Shown: in pieces, positions 5,758-12,873 of the stretch
Layout of the letters: each line of letters opens with the position of its first letter
Position numbering within the stretch: position 1 is the stretch's first letter
Source: a virus
Virus record (IMG/VR): IMGVR_UViG_3300028610_000649
Location: 1 to 26,777 of that record
DNA: 26,777 bases
Reading direction: 5' to 3' (one strand)
Made by a program: the position numbers and the translations under genes
The notes under the pieces: generated by a model
Database searches by the model: none
The model's input: the letters and a program-made list of their open reading frames with translations, nothing else
Told to the model about the DNA's origin: nothing

Positions 5758-6660
5758 TCACATGTTGTTGCGGTCTTTTTTCCGCAAGTCTGCCTGCTCC
5801 TCTTCCTGTACGTGTTGCAGAGCGAGTCTTTCTTTTTGCTCTGCCACCGCGTCAGGATCAAGATGCAGTACCCAATCTAAACACAAACGCCACCCGTCCA
5901 TAGGTGTCTTCGCTTTCATCCGTGTTAAAAGCTCAGCACCAGTCGCAGGAGTTCCGACCTCCGCTATAAGAACCCTCATCTTACGTAGATGTGGCACAGG
6001 GTCAATAAAAGAGCGGTAGTAGTCCTCCATACGTCCTGTTTTCAACGCTTCCCTGAAATGCCGAACTCTTTTCCTGATAATTGGTAGAAACTCTCCTGCT
6101 GGGATTACCACTGCTTGTGGCAACAGTTCCTTCTGTATGGCCGGCGGAACCTTAGCAATCTCATGTGCCACTGAGATTGACATTTGCCCCCGCCGCACAG
6201 CCGTGCTTGCTTCGGGACAAAGCCTAGTAATCTTCAGCATCTTCCTCACCCAAACCGGGCTCTTCTTGATAGTTCGCGCCATTTCGCCAACTGTCATTTC
6301 CCCCTCTTCCTTGATAATGCGCCATAATTGACGTGCAAAGTCAATCGGGTCAGTCTCCAATCTAACGGCGTTGGTCTGGACCTGAGCGATCAGCACCTCC
6401 GTGTCAGATAGCTCACGAACGAGGCAGGGAACGGTTTCGTGGCGCAGCTCCCGGCAGCAGTTATAACGATAGAAGCCATCCACTACGTCATACATGCCCC
6501 CTGAAGCCGGTCGTATCAAAAGAGGCTGCCACAAACCATGAGCTTGGATTGAATCCTTCAATTCTCGATATTCTACTGTGCGCTTGTCTACTGGACGAAG
6601 CTGAATCCTGCACTCTCGCAAGCTCTCAAGTTTAATGTGCGCCACCCGATTATCAACCAT
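5758..6660 (-). CDS. ParB-like protein
   Basis: The N-terminal domain fits the ParB/Srx fold: box I GLWQPLLIR (42-50), the DGxxRY equivalent of the ParB catalytic/CTP region (DGFYRY, 61-66), and AQVQTNAVRLE (92-102), which corresponds to the ALIENLQR region. A helix-turn-helix follows at about 122-143 (MTVGEMARTIKKSPVWVRKM). The second box is DGFYRYNCCREL rather than the GERRxRA form of chromosomal ParB, as in many phage and plasmid relatives. The C-terminal half is basic, then Glu/Gln-rich. AGAGGA lies 7 nt before the ATG. No ParA partner is present, so DNA binding, nicking or transcription control is as likely as partitioning. First gene of a two-gene operon reading away from the inverted-repeat region. 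Confidence 0.82.
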   Translation of the reverse strand: MVDNRVAHIKLESLRECRIQLRPVDKRTVEYRELKDSIQAHGLWQPLLIRPASGGMYDVVDGFYRYNCCRELRHETVPCLVRELSDTEVLIAQVQTNAVRLETDPIDFARQLWRIIKEEGEMTVGEMARTIKKSPVWVRKMLKITRLCPEASTAVRRGQMSISVAHEIAKVPPAIQKELLPQAVVIPAGEFLPIIRKRVRHFREALKTGRMEDYYRSFIDPVPHLRKMRVLIAEVGTPATGAELLTRMKAKTPMDGWRLCLDWVLHLDPDAVAEQKERLALQHVQEEEQADLRKKDRNNM

Positions 6661-6668
6661 TCTTCGTT

Positions 6669-6959
6669 CCTCTACTACCTAATACGGTTCCAAAGTGATT
6701 TTTCGGAAGTGGAATTTTGGTATTTCCCCAATTTTTCTGAAAACGCGCCACAGTTAAGGAGTTAATCGCTTCAGAACCATAGTAGAGAAAATAATATCTT
6801 GTTTTGTATTTCAAATTGACTTTTTGGAATTAACTACTAGAAAGTAACTATATTATTAACTTGTTAGTATATTTAGAACCCCCCATTGATACTAATCTAA
6901 CAAAATACTTAGAATTCACTTCTGAAAAATCACTTTGGAACCGTATTAGGTGGTAGAGG
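6669..6959. repeat. 43-bp inverted repeat enclosing a 205-bp AT-rich spacer
   Basis: The arms are 6669-6711 and 6917-6959; one is the reverse complement of the other at 41 of 43 positions. Each arm reads outward towards a gene (minus: parB-like gene; plus: the endonuclease/primase operon) with the shared core GAACCGTATTAGGT followed by TAGAGG. A further 12-base match (GGGTGGCGCACA) lies beyond the arms, inside the parB-like gene at 6636-6647 and in the plus leader at 6964-6975. The spacer is AT-rich, has a C6 run and a 7-bp inverted repeat (6864-6870/6889-6895), and contains no gene. This region is the only non-coding stretch over 300 bp, at the divergence of two operons; it is a candidate origin, operator or both. 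Confidence 0.92.
6816..6843 (+). promoter_or_regulatory. Possible promoter for the plus-strand replication operon
   Basis: TTGACT (6816-6821) matches five of six bases of the -35 consensus and TAGAAA (6838-6843) matches four of six of the -10 consensus with 16-nt spacing. It lies in the AT-rich spacer, so the transcript would begin before the right arm of the inverted repeat. This is the best candidate I see; the minus-strand promoter for the parB-like operon is not obvious. Confidence 0.35.
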
Positions 6960-7026
6960 CGAAGGGTGGCGCACAAACGAGTTAAGTCGCCGACAACATT
7001 AACTAGCTCTTAACTGGAAAGTAACG

Positions 7027-7515
7027 ATGATTAAGATTCCCTTAACTCAGGGTAAGTTCGCTCGTGTTGATGCTTGTGATTATGACTATTTGATGCAATG
7101 GAAATGGTGTTTCTCCAAAGGCCGTGGCGTTGGTTACGCTGTTCGCACTGACAATGCTAATAGGAAATGTGTGCGTATGCATCGTGTAATCCTTGAGCGG
7201 ATGGGACATGAGGATTTTGAACTAGGGAGTCATATTAACGGAGATGGGTTAGATAACTGTAGATACAATCTTCGACCAGTAACGCAAAAGCAAGCCGCAT
7301 ATAGTCGAAGAATGAGGAAGAACAATACTTCTGGCTATATTGGTGTATACTTTAGGGAAGATATGGGAAAAGGAGTATGGGTCGCTAGCGCACACCAAGA
7401 TGGGAAACAAGTACATCTTGGATATTGGAATGATCCAGTAGATGCGGCGCGTGCTTATAATGAGTTTGTACTGGAACATCGCGGCGAATTTGCAGTTTTG
7501 AATGAGGTAGACTGA
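7027..7515 (+). CDS. HNH endonuclease with AP2-type DNA-binding domain
   Basis: The N-terminal half has an HNH site: MHRVIL (His52), SHINGDGLDN (His69, Asn71, Asn77) and RYNLRPVT. The C-terminal half (about 98-160) is an AP2/ERF-like DNA-binding domain: NTSGYIGVYF, VWVASAHQDGKQVHLGYW, DAARAYNEFVLEH. This combination is typical of free-standing phage homing endonucleases, which cut DNA at a site in phages lacking the gene and are copied in by repair. The stop codon is directly followed by the ATG of the primase gene, with no spacer. GGAAAG lies a little upstream of the start. It is probably a selfish gene inserted in the replication operon rather than a component of it. Confidence 0.92.
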   Translation: MIKIPLTQGKFARVDACDYDYLMQWKWCFSKGRGVGYAVRTDNANRKCVRMHRVILERMGHEDFELGSHINGDGLDNCRYNLRPVTQKQAAYSRRMRKNNTSGYIGVYFREDMGKGVWVASAHQDGKQVHLGYWNDPVDAARAYNEFVLEHRGEFAVLNEVD

Positions 7516-10263
7516 ATGGCTAAGACACTTGAGGCAATTGAAACCTTCTTACACACTCTTGTTGAGCAGGGAAAACATAACAACCCAGACCTTATCTCTT
7601 GGTGGACGCCACAACTTGAGACTCAGGTTTACGTCTCTCCAGAGGGAGGATTCCCAGTAGATGGGAAGCGAAATGCGTGGTCAGACGGGAAAGGTGATAC
7701 GTGGAATCATGTGCGAATCCCATACAATGCTAGCGCAGAGCCTTACTGGAGGGATAGGGAGTTAAACTTCTTACTCGAAGAACACTGTATCTTCATAGGC
7801 ACCACAGGCTGGAATTGGGTCAATCGCGAATCATATTTCGTAGGCTTCGATGTAGATGATATCACGAGTCACGCTCCTGGTGTGGGGATTGATGAGCACC
7901 AGTTGGAGCAAGTTCGTCAAAAGGCCATGGCCCTGCCTTATGTAGACGTGATTAAGTCTACGGGTGGAAAGGGGCTTCACCTCTATGTACGCTTTGATAG
8001 GGAGAATGCCCCTAAAACTCAGAATCATAACGAACATGCTGCCATTGCACGAGCCTTGTTAGGCAAGATGAGCACCGAAGTTGGTTTCGACTTTGGAAGT
8101 CACTTGGATGTGTGTGGAAGCGTCATGTGGATCTGGGGTAAGAAGACTACTCCAGAGAATGAGGGTCATGCTCTGATTAAGAAAGCAGAACAACCCCTAT
8201 CTGCTAGCGACCTGCCAGCTAATTGGAAAGATCATCTTGAGGTATTATCCAGTACGAGTAAGACAAAGATTCGCGTTGTGGGCTATGATGGTGATGGTAA
8301 GAAAGTTGATGAGCAAGATGCATTAGCTGAACTTGCTGCCGCTCGCGTCAAGTACCCACTTAACGAAGTCCATAGGGCTATTCTAAACGACCTAGAACAG
8401 ACAGGCGCCTCAGTTGTATGGGTCGCTGACCATCACCTGGTACAGACTCACACCAAAGCTTTGAAGATCGTTTTCGACAAGTGGGCTGAAGAAGGCCACC
8501 CGATGAAAGGCTTCTATGAGACATTTTCTCAAGGAACCGATATTGGCAAGCCCAATTGCTTCGCCATTCCTGGCCCCAAAGGTTCATGGCTAGTTTATCG
8601 CTTCGGTAAAGGGACAGCAGAGCATAAGCTATGGAGTCAAGATGACGTTGGATGGACGTGGTGCCGCTATAATTGGCAGCCTAACTTGCGACAGGCATCC
8701 TTGGCTCTTGGCGGTAAAGAAAATGAGAAAGAAGGCTTTGTTTTCAACGAGACTCTCTCCGCGTGCAAGGCTGTTGAGAGCATCGGGGCAAAGCTCATCA
8801 TTCCTGAAGGTAATAAATATGAAGGGCGTGAAACCACTCTGAGGCGGCATAAAGATGGCCGTCTAATTGTAGAGCTTGCTAAGTGGGAGGGGGATGAAGG
8901 CTTTGACGATTGGCTTGTGAAGAGTGATCGCTGGATACGTATCTACAACATCAATACTAATCTAGCGGAAGAGGAGCGGGATTACTCTGAATTCAACTCT
9001 GTCGCTCGCTCGATTCGCACCCCGTCAAATGCGGATGCCGGTTGGATGTTACGAATTGGTGGCGATTGGGTTCATTCACCGTATACTAACGTGTCCTGTG
9101 TTCTCAAAGCCATTGCCCCATCAAGTAACACTGTAGAAATCATGGGCACAGCCATTCTCAATCAGTGGGTATTGGTAAACATGCCGTTTCACGAAGAGCA
9201 TCCAGGGGGTAGACAATGGAATTACGGTGCGGCTCAATTCAAATACAAGCCCGCCGACGTAGATGAGCCTCATCACCCTCATTGGGACAGAGTTCTCACC
9301 CACATCGGCTCAGATTTAGATAAAACGATACGAGAAACATCGTGGTGTAAGAAATGGAATATCCACAGTGGTAGGGACTATCTGACCACATGGATTGCTT
9401 GCATGTTTCGTGAACCTTTTGAACCGTTGCCATACTTATTCATCTATGGTGACCAAGGTTGTGGGAAGTCTATTTTCCATGAGGCTCTTTCTCTGTTAGT
9501 AACTGGCGGCGTTGTAAAAGCCGACAATGCGTTGACCAGTCAGGGTGATTTTAATGGGGAGTTAGCAAGTGGTGTTCTCGCAGTTATAGACGAGAAGAAT
9601 ATTGCTCGGGCCGGTCCAGCAGCTTACAACAAGATAAAAGAGTGGACAACAGGCTTAACGCTTGGTATCCATAAGAAAGGTGTAGATGTGTATCAACAAC
9701 GAAACAGTTTGCATTTTGTTCAGCTTGCAAATGAGAGAGACGCTTGTCCAATTATCCCAGGGGACACTCGCATAGTTGTAATCAGTATGAGTGCGTTAAT
9801 TGAAGAGATTCCTAAAGCCGCTCTTTTGAAAGCACTTGAAAAGGAAGCCTCTCACTTTATGAAGACGCTGATGAGCACGCCTATGCCAGAGTCAATGACT
9901 CGTCTCAGGCTGCCTGTAATTGAAACCAACACAAAAGAAGCTTTAATGGAGATGCACAGGAGCCCTCTTGAAGGATTCATTATAGAGCATTGTCATGTGA
10001 AGAATGGCCGGTACACGACGTTGAAAGATTTCTACGAAAGGCTACAGGCCACGTTGTCTCCGTATGAGCGAACTGTTTGGACAAAAGGTAAGATACGGCA
10101 GAACTTGCCGGAGACATTCCCGGTTGGAAACTACACAGGTAACAAAGTTTGCATCGGTAACATAAGTTTCGAGGACGTTAGTGTCCCGGAGAACGGACCA
10201 AAGTTCACCACACAGGGTGGGAAATTGAAATTGACACAAGAGGGAGGGGAAAACAATGAGTGA
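7516..10263 (+). CDS. Primase-polymerase/helicase fusion protein
   Basis: Residues about 80-240 form an archaeo-eukaryotic-type primase (prim-pol) domain: FDVDD with the acidic metal ligands (111-115), STGGKGLHLYVRF (148-160) with the nucleotide-binding His, and DFGSHLDVCGSVMWIWGKK (192-210) with the third acidic/basic region. Residues about 610-780 form a superfamily 3-like helicase ATPase: Walker A GDQGCGKS (645-652), Walker B VLAVIDE (687-693), and a sensor-type strand HFVQLANERDACPI (733-746). The region between has no recognised motif, and the C-terminus may be a DNA-binding domain. Proteins of this layout unwind DNA and make primers for phage or plasmid replication, so this is the central replication protein here. 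It abuts the endonuclease gene upstream and overlaps the next gene by 8 nt. Confidence 0.9.
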   Translation: MAKTLEAIETFLHTLVEQGKHNNPDLISWWTPQLETQVYVSPEGGFPVDGKRNAWSDGKGDTWNHVRIPYNASAEPYWRDRELNFLLEEHCIFIGTTGWNWVNRESYFVGFDVDDITSHAPGVGIDEHQLEQVRQKAMALPYVDVIKSTGGKGLHLYVRFDRENAPKTQNHNEHAAIARALLGKMSTEVGFDFGSHLDVCGSVMWIWGKKTTPENEGHALIKKAEQPLSASDLPANWKDHLEVLSSTSKTKIRVVGYDGDGKKVDEQDALAELAAARVKYPLNEVHRAILNDLEQTGASVVWVADHHLVQTHTKALKIVFDKWAEEGHPMKGFYETFSQGTDIGKPNCFAIPGPKGSWLVYRFGKGTAEHKLWSQDDVGWTWCRYNWQPNLRQASLALGGKENEKEGFVFNETLSACKAVESIGAKLIIPEGNKYEGRETTLRRHKDGRLIVELAKWEGDEGFDDWLVKSDRWIRIYNINTNLAEEERDYSEFNSVARSIRTPSNADAGWMLRIGGDWVHSPYTNVSCVLKAIAPSSNTVEIMGTAILNQWVLVNMPFHEEHPGGRQWNYGAAQFKYKPADVDEPHHPHWDRVLTHIGSDLDKTIRETSWCKKWNIHSGRDYLTTWIACMFREPFEPLPYLFIYGDQGCGKSIFHEALSLLVTGGVVKADNALTSQGDFNGELASGVLAVIDEKNIARAGPAAYNKIKEWTTGLTLGIHKKGVDVYQQRNSLHFVQLANERDACPIIPGDTRIVVISMSALIEEIPKAALLKALEKEASHFMKTLMSTPMPESMTRLRLPVIETNTKEALMEMHRSPLEGFIIEHCHVKNGRYTTLKDFYERLQATLSPYERTVWTKGKIRQNLPETFPVGNYTGNKVCIGNISFEDVSVPENGPKFTTQGGKLKLTQEGGENNE

Positions 10264-10729
10264 TGACTTAGACTTTGTAGTGGGTGATGTTAATAGCACG
10301 GCGAAAGGTTCTGGTGCCAGAGCAAACAAGGGTAAGATATCATTCGCACTTGTGCCATTTCATCTTCTCGGCGGCGTTGCCCGCGTATTTATGGGTGGCA
10401 AGCTGAAGTATGCTGAATGGAACTGGGCTAAAGGAATGAAATGGTCCGTGTGTGTAGACTGTATATTCAGACATTTGACAAAATGGTGGTGGATTGGCGA
10501 AGACACCGATCCGGAAACAGGAGAACATCATCTGGATCACGCTATCTGTAATCTGCTAATGCTTAAACATTACTTGAAAGCTTTTCCCGAAGGTGATGAC
10601 CGACCTGACCCAAAACTCACTTTGTTTGACGTTGATTGGGAAGACTTTTTCAGACTATTTGATGAAGAAGATTTTCTAAACCGCAACCCAGCAATAAGGG
10701 AGAAGTTAAATGCCGAGCGAAACGTCTAA
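10256..10729 (+). CDS. dATP/dGTP diphosphohydrolase-like protein (MazG superfamily)
   Basis: The sequence fits the phage dATP/dGTP diphosphohydrolase family (DUF5664-type, related to MazZ): GKISFALVPFHLLGGVARVF, then GKLKYAEWNWAKGMKWS, an RHLTKWW helix and GEDTDPETGEHHLDHAICNL (residues about 71-100) with the acidic metal-binding cluster. These enzymes remove pyrophosphate from purine dNTPs, altering nucleotide pools. In phages with 2-aminoadenine DNA a relative (MazZ) works with PurZ, but no PurZ or DatZ gene is in this window, so general pool control is the safer reading. GGAGGGG lies before the ATG, and the gene overlaps the primase gene by 8 nt and the next gene by 20 nt. Confidence 0.8.
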   Translation: MSDDLDFVVGDVNSTAKGSGARANKGKISFALVPFHLLGGVARVFMGGKLKYAEWNWAKGMKWSVCVDCIFRHLTKWWWIGEDTDPETGEHHLDHAICNLLMLKHYLKAFPEGDDRPDPKLTLFDVDWEDFFRLFDEEDFLNRNPAIREKLNAERNV

Positions 10730-11216
10730 GGAAGCTTTACGAAAGATAATTGCATCAGCTTTAGCCGATCTGATATCTTACATAGGATCGACGAAAGCTC
10801 CGATTGTTATCGGTGGCCAGTATTCAAATGAGCGACTCATTACAGTTTTCAAAGACTGGATGGCTGAAAGACAATTCAGTATCACAGGAGCGCCTGAAAC
10901 TGCGAAGAATTGGATCACCATGTGTAACGAAGGAATGTTTGTAGGCTCAGGTGTAATTGAAGCGCCCGCGCCGCCACCTGCCCCTCCGACTACTCCTCAT
11001 GTTGATGAGGTGGAGCCTGATGAGGTGGAGCCTGATGAAGTGGAGCCTGATGAGGTGGAGCCTGATGAGGTGGAGCCTGATGAGGTGGAGCCTGATGATG
11101 GCTATTTTTCAGCAGACGAATGGAAGCCGAAAAAAGAGCGTAAGCGTAACTGGCAAGAAGAGGGAGAAGATTGGAAGAAAGAAGGTTTCGAGGATGACGA
11201 TTTCCAACCAACGTAA
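10710..11216 (+). CDS. Hypothetical protein with acidic VEPDE tandem repeat, 168 aa
   Basis: Residues 1-85 look like a small folded helical domain (SKEALRKIIASALADLISYI, LITVFKDWMAERQF, ETAKNWITMCNEGMF) without a recognised family. A Pro/Ala linker (APAPPPAPP) leads to about six copies of DEVEP, then a charged C-terminus rich in Lys, Glu and Trp (RKRNWQEEGEDWKKEGFEDD). The highly acidic repeat could mimic DNA or act as a spacer. Starts within the end of the preceding gene and overlaps the exonuclease gene by 23 nt, so it is part of the replication operon. Function unknown. Confidence 0.75.
   Translation: MPSETSKEALRKIIASALADLISYIGSTKAPIVIGGQYSNERLITVFKDWMAERQFSITGAPETAKNWITMCNEGMFVGSGVIEAPAPPPAPPTTPHVDEVEPDEVEPDEVEPDEVEPDEVEPDEVEPDDGYFSADEWKPKKERKRNWQEEGEDWKKEGFEDDDFQPT
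11004..11093 (+). repeat. 15-bp tandem repeat, six copies, in frame
   Basis: Unit GATGAGGTGGAGCCT is repeated six times end to end, with one change (copy 3 has GATGAAG). It encodes DEVEP repeats. Fifteen bases preserve the frame. Near-identity of the copies suggests recent expansion by slippage. Confidence 0.95.
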
Positions 11217-11856
11217 ACCGAAGCTAATAAAGAATGAACTCCCTGACGTACCCAACAGTCTCATTAACCTAAATGGGAATATGTTGGCAGCAGTTGATGT
11301 TGAGACGACAGGGCGGCTTGCAGGATACCACGAAGTCATTCAAATAGCTGTGCAGCCTTTGACCAGCGATATTAAGCCTTTGCCTAATGTGAACCCTTTC
11401 TATATGAACATAGCCCCTCAACACACCGAACGTGTCGAAGGGACTGCAACTATGGTTCATGGGCTTGATATTGATGATCTGGTTGCGAATGCCCCAGATC
11501 AATGGAAAGCCGGCGACCTATTTGATGAGTGGTTTCAGCGCTTGAATCTACCTTTCAAAAAGCAACTTGTTCCCCTTGCCCACAACTGGGCATTTGAGCG
11601 AGGGTTCCTAACTCATTGGCTGGGATTAGAAACTTTCAATCAACTCTGGCACTTTCATCCGAGAGATACCATGCTGTTTGCACTGAGTATCAATGATGCC
11701 TGTGCATACCACGGTAAGGATATCCCTTTCGGCTATGTTGGACTTGGCTCATTGTGTGACAAGTTTGGTATAGAAATAGGAAAAGCGCACGACGCCTTAT
11801 GTGACGCGCGCGCTGAAGCTGAATTGTATCGACGTATGTTGTCCGCATTTGGCTAA
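11194..11856 (+). CDS. DnaQ-like 3'-5' exonuclease (DEDDh)
   Basis: Start placed at 11194 (MTISNQRKPK): GAAGG lies 8 nt upstream, and the longer open frame only reads the antiframe of the upstream repeats. Motifs: Exo I AAVDVETTG (Asp35, Glu37), Exo II AHNWAFERGFL (130-139) and Exo III HDALCDARAEAELY (His199, Asp204). These are the metal and water-activating residues of the DEDDh family, which proofread or trim DNA. The Exo II acidic residue is Glu135 where Asp is usual, which may affect activity. With 220 residues it is a stand-alone exonuclease. Last gene of the replication operon; its stop overlaps the convergent basic-peptide gene. Confidence 0.88.
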   Translation: MTISNQRKPKLIKNELPDVPNSLINLNGNMLAAVDVETTGRLAGYHEVIQIAVQPLTSDIKPLPNVNPFYMNIAPQHTERVEGTATMVHGLDIDDLVANAPDQWKAGDLFDEWFQRLNLPFKKQLVPLAHNWAFERGFLTHWLGLETFNQLWHFHPRDTMLFALSINDACAYHGKDIPFGYVGLGSLCDKFGIEIGKAHDALCDARAEAELYRRMLSAFG

Positions 11857-11972
11857 GATTTCTTCCCCGCCCGTCTCCTAGCACTTCGTTTTCCGGCTCG
11901 TGGTATACCTCTACCACGTTTGCCGCTTTTAGCTCTACGCCCCGCCTTCTTCCCGCCTGAACAACAACCCAT
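11853..11972 (-). CDS. Very basic small peptide, 39 aa
   Basis: Starts MGCCSGGKKAGRRAKSGKRG; 16 of 39 residues are Lys or Arg and most others are Gly, Ala or Ser, giving a protamine-like composition. The start has an excellent ribosome binding site (AAGGAGAGG, 4 nt before the ATG). It is the last gene of the tail-side minus operon and its stop overlaps the exonuclease stop by a few bases, so the transcripts converge. It might bind nucleic acid or be a short virion or ribosome-associated peptide; composition alone does not decide. Too short for a family call. Confidence 0.6.
   Translation of the reverse strand: MGCCSGGKKAGRRAKSGKRGRGIPRAGKRSARRRAGKKS
11899..11918 (+). terminator. Possible terminator hairpin for the replication operon
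   Basis: CGTGGTA and TACCACG form a 7-bp stem with a 6-nt loop 42 nt after the exonuclease stop, followed on the plus strand by TTTGCCGCTTTT. The U-tract is interrupted and the hairpin lies inside the convergent 39-residue gene, so it may only reflect coding sequence. Confidence 0.3.
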
Positions 11973-11993
11973 TTTTCCTCTCCTTATTAACAT

Positions 11994-12052
11994 CAGGTCG
12001 CCCGACTAGCGCGGCTCAATTCCGCTCGCCGGTAGCAATATCTAACGACCTG
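11994..12052. repeat. Inverted repeat in the leader of the basic-peptide gene
   Basis: CAGGTCG (11994-12000) and CGACCTG (12046-12052) are perfect 7-bp arms around 45 nt that is GC-rich in its centre (GCGCGGCTCAATTCCGC), allowing further internal pairing. The stretch between the 269-residue cysteine-rich gene and the 39-residue gene holds no ORF. No U-tract follows on either strand, so a terminator is not supported; an mRNA leader structure is possible. Confidence 0.4.
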
Positions 12053-12063
12053 GGTTTATCTTA

Positions 12064-12873
12064 TTACCAAAAATTCCTCGGACAGTGCTCCGTCGCCATT
12101 TTGATTTTGTTGAGGATAGCGATACCTTTTGGCTTCACTGCACAACCGCACCCTTTACAACGCCGTGACTCAGCATCATACCAATCGCAAGGGGCACAAA
12201 ACTCTTTGTGGATTCTCGCCACTTCCTCATCTGTTCGCTTTTTCCTCCCTGATGCGACCCATTTTCCCACAGCCTTCCAGTAATTGTCTAACAACTTACT
12301 AGCACTGGGGAAATCAGGTACATCGCCCCCAACTGGTTCTGGCGATGGGATATTGTCTCTGACAACTTTCTCATCGAGGTTGCCGCCGACTTTAGCCATG
12401 TCAGAAACGCATTGCTTACACTCTTCATGGCTGATTGCAGAATTATCTCGTGCTCCACAATATGCACGAACTTGCAAGTCACCACGAGGTGTGCGTTGAT
12501 TCACCATTCTACGATATTGGCACTGATCCCATTCAGTTACAAACCACCAACTCTCTTCCCCTTCATCAGACTTGCCTCTGTAGCCTTGCGGCGTCGGCGG
12601 TTGCTGAACCCCATCTTGAAACGGGTAGACTATATCCTCACCATCTTTATAGCAAGGCTCTGGCCAGATAGGATCTGCCGGAGGATGCTCCTTACAAGTT
12701 GGGGCGATTTTCAAGAGCGGCCGGCGAAGTACGCAACTTTGACACATAGATTCGTCTACAGTTTTTCTGTAGTTTTGAGTCACACCGTTTGCGCAGCGGT
12801 AATCCTCTCTCTTAGTCCCATCCTTGCTTCGGACGACAACGTGTCGTCGTTTTTGGCAGGATAAGTTTCTCAT
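12064..12873 (-). CDS. Cysteine-rich, probably zinc-binding protein, 269 aa
   Basis: Start at 12873 (MRNLSCQKRRHVVV) overlaps the upstream stop as ATGA and has GGGGGAG just before. Three cysteine clusters are visible. Module 1: C6, C27, C44, C47. Module 2: C118, C139, C152, C155. Both have C-x20-C followed by V(D/S)..E..CxxC and similar flanks (KRRHVVV/YRC and YRRMVN/AYC), so they are internal repeats. The C-terminal cluster (C226, C229, C239, C242, C244, C264) fits the small CxxCxWYD...CxxCGC...CP zinc-binding pattern found in many phage proteins near tail genes. Proline/acidic linkers separate the parts. Virion accessory or assembly role is inferred from position only. Confidence 0.75.
   Translation of the reverse strand: MRNLSCQKRRHVVVRSKDGTKREDYRCANGVTQNYRKTVDESMCQSCVLRRPLLKIAPTCKEHPPADPIWPEPCYKDGEDIVYPFQDGVQQPPTPQGYRGKSDEGEESWWFVTEWDQCQYRRMVNQRTPRGDLQVRAYCGARDNSAISHEECKQCVSDMAKVGGNLDEKVVRDNIPSPEPVGGDVPDFPSASKLLDNYWKAVGKWVASGRKKRTDEEVARIHKEFCAPCDWYDAESRRCKGCGCAVKPKGIAILNKIKMATEHCPRNFW

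Noticed and set aside
6672-6956. TAATACG in both inverted-repeat arms resembles the beginning of a T7-type promoter.
   Set aside because: Only the first seven bases fit; no T7-type continuation follows and no phage RNA polymerase gene is visible, so chance is likely.
11004-11093. CRISPR-like array.
   Set aside because: The repeats are contiguous with no spacers and encode protein repeats.
10957-11193. Longer version of the exonuclease with an N-terminus rich in MRWSLMRWSL repeats.
   Set aside because: That part is only the alternate frame of the DEVEP tandem repeat; the start at 11194 has a ribosome binding site.
10990-11211. Antisense HQAPP-repeat frame.
   Set aside because: Shadow of the DEVEP repeat on the opposite strand.
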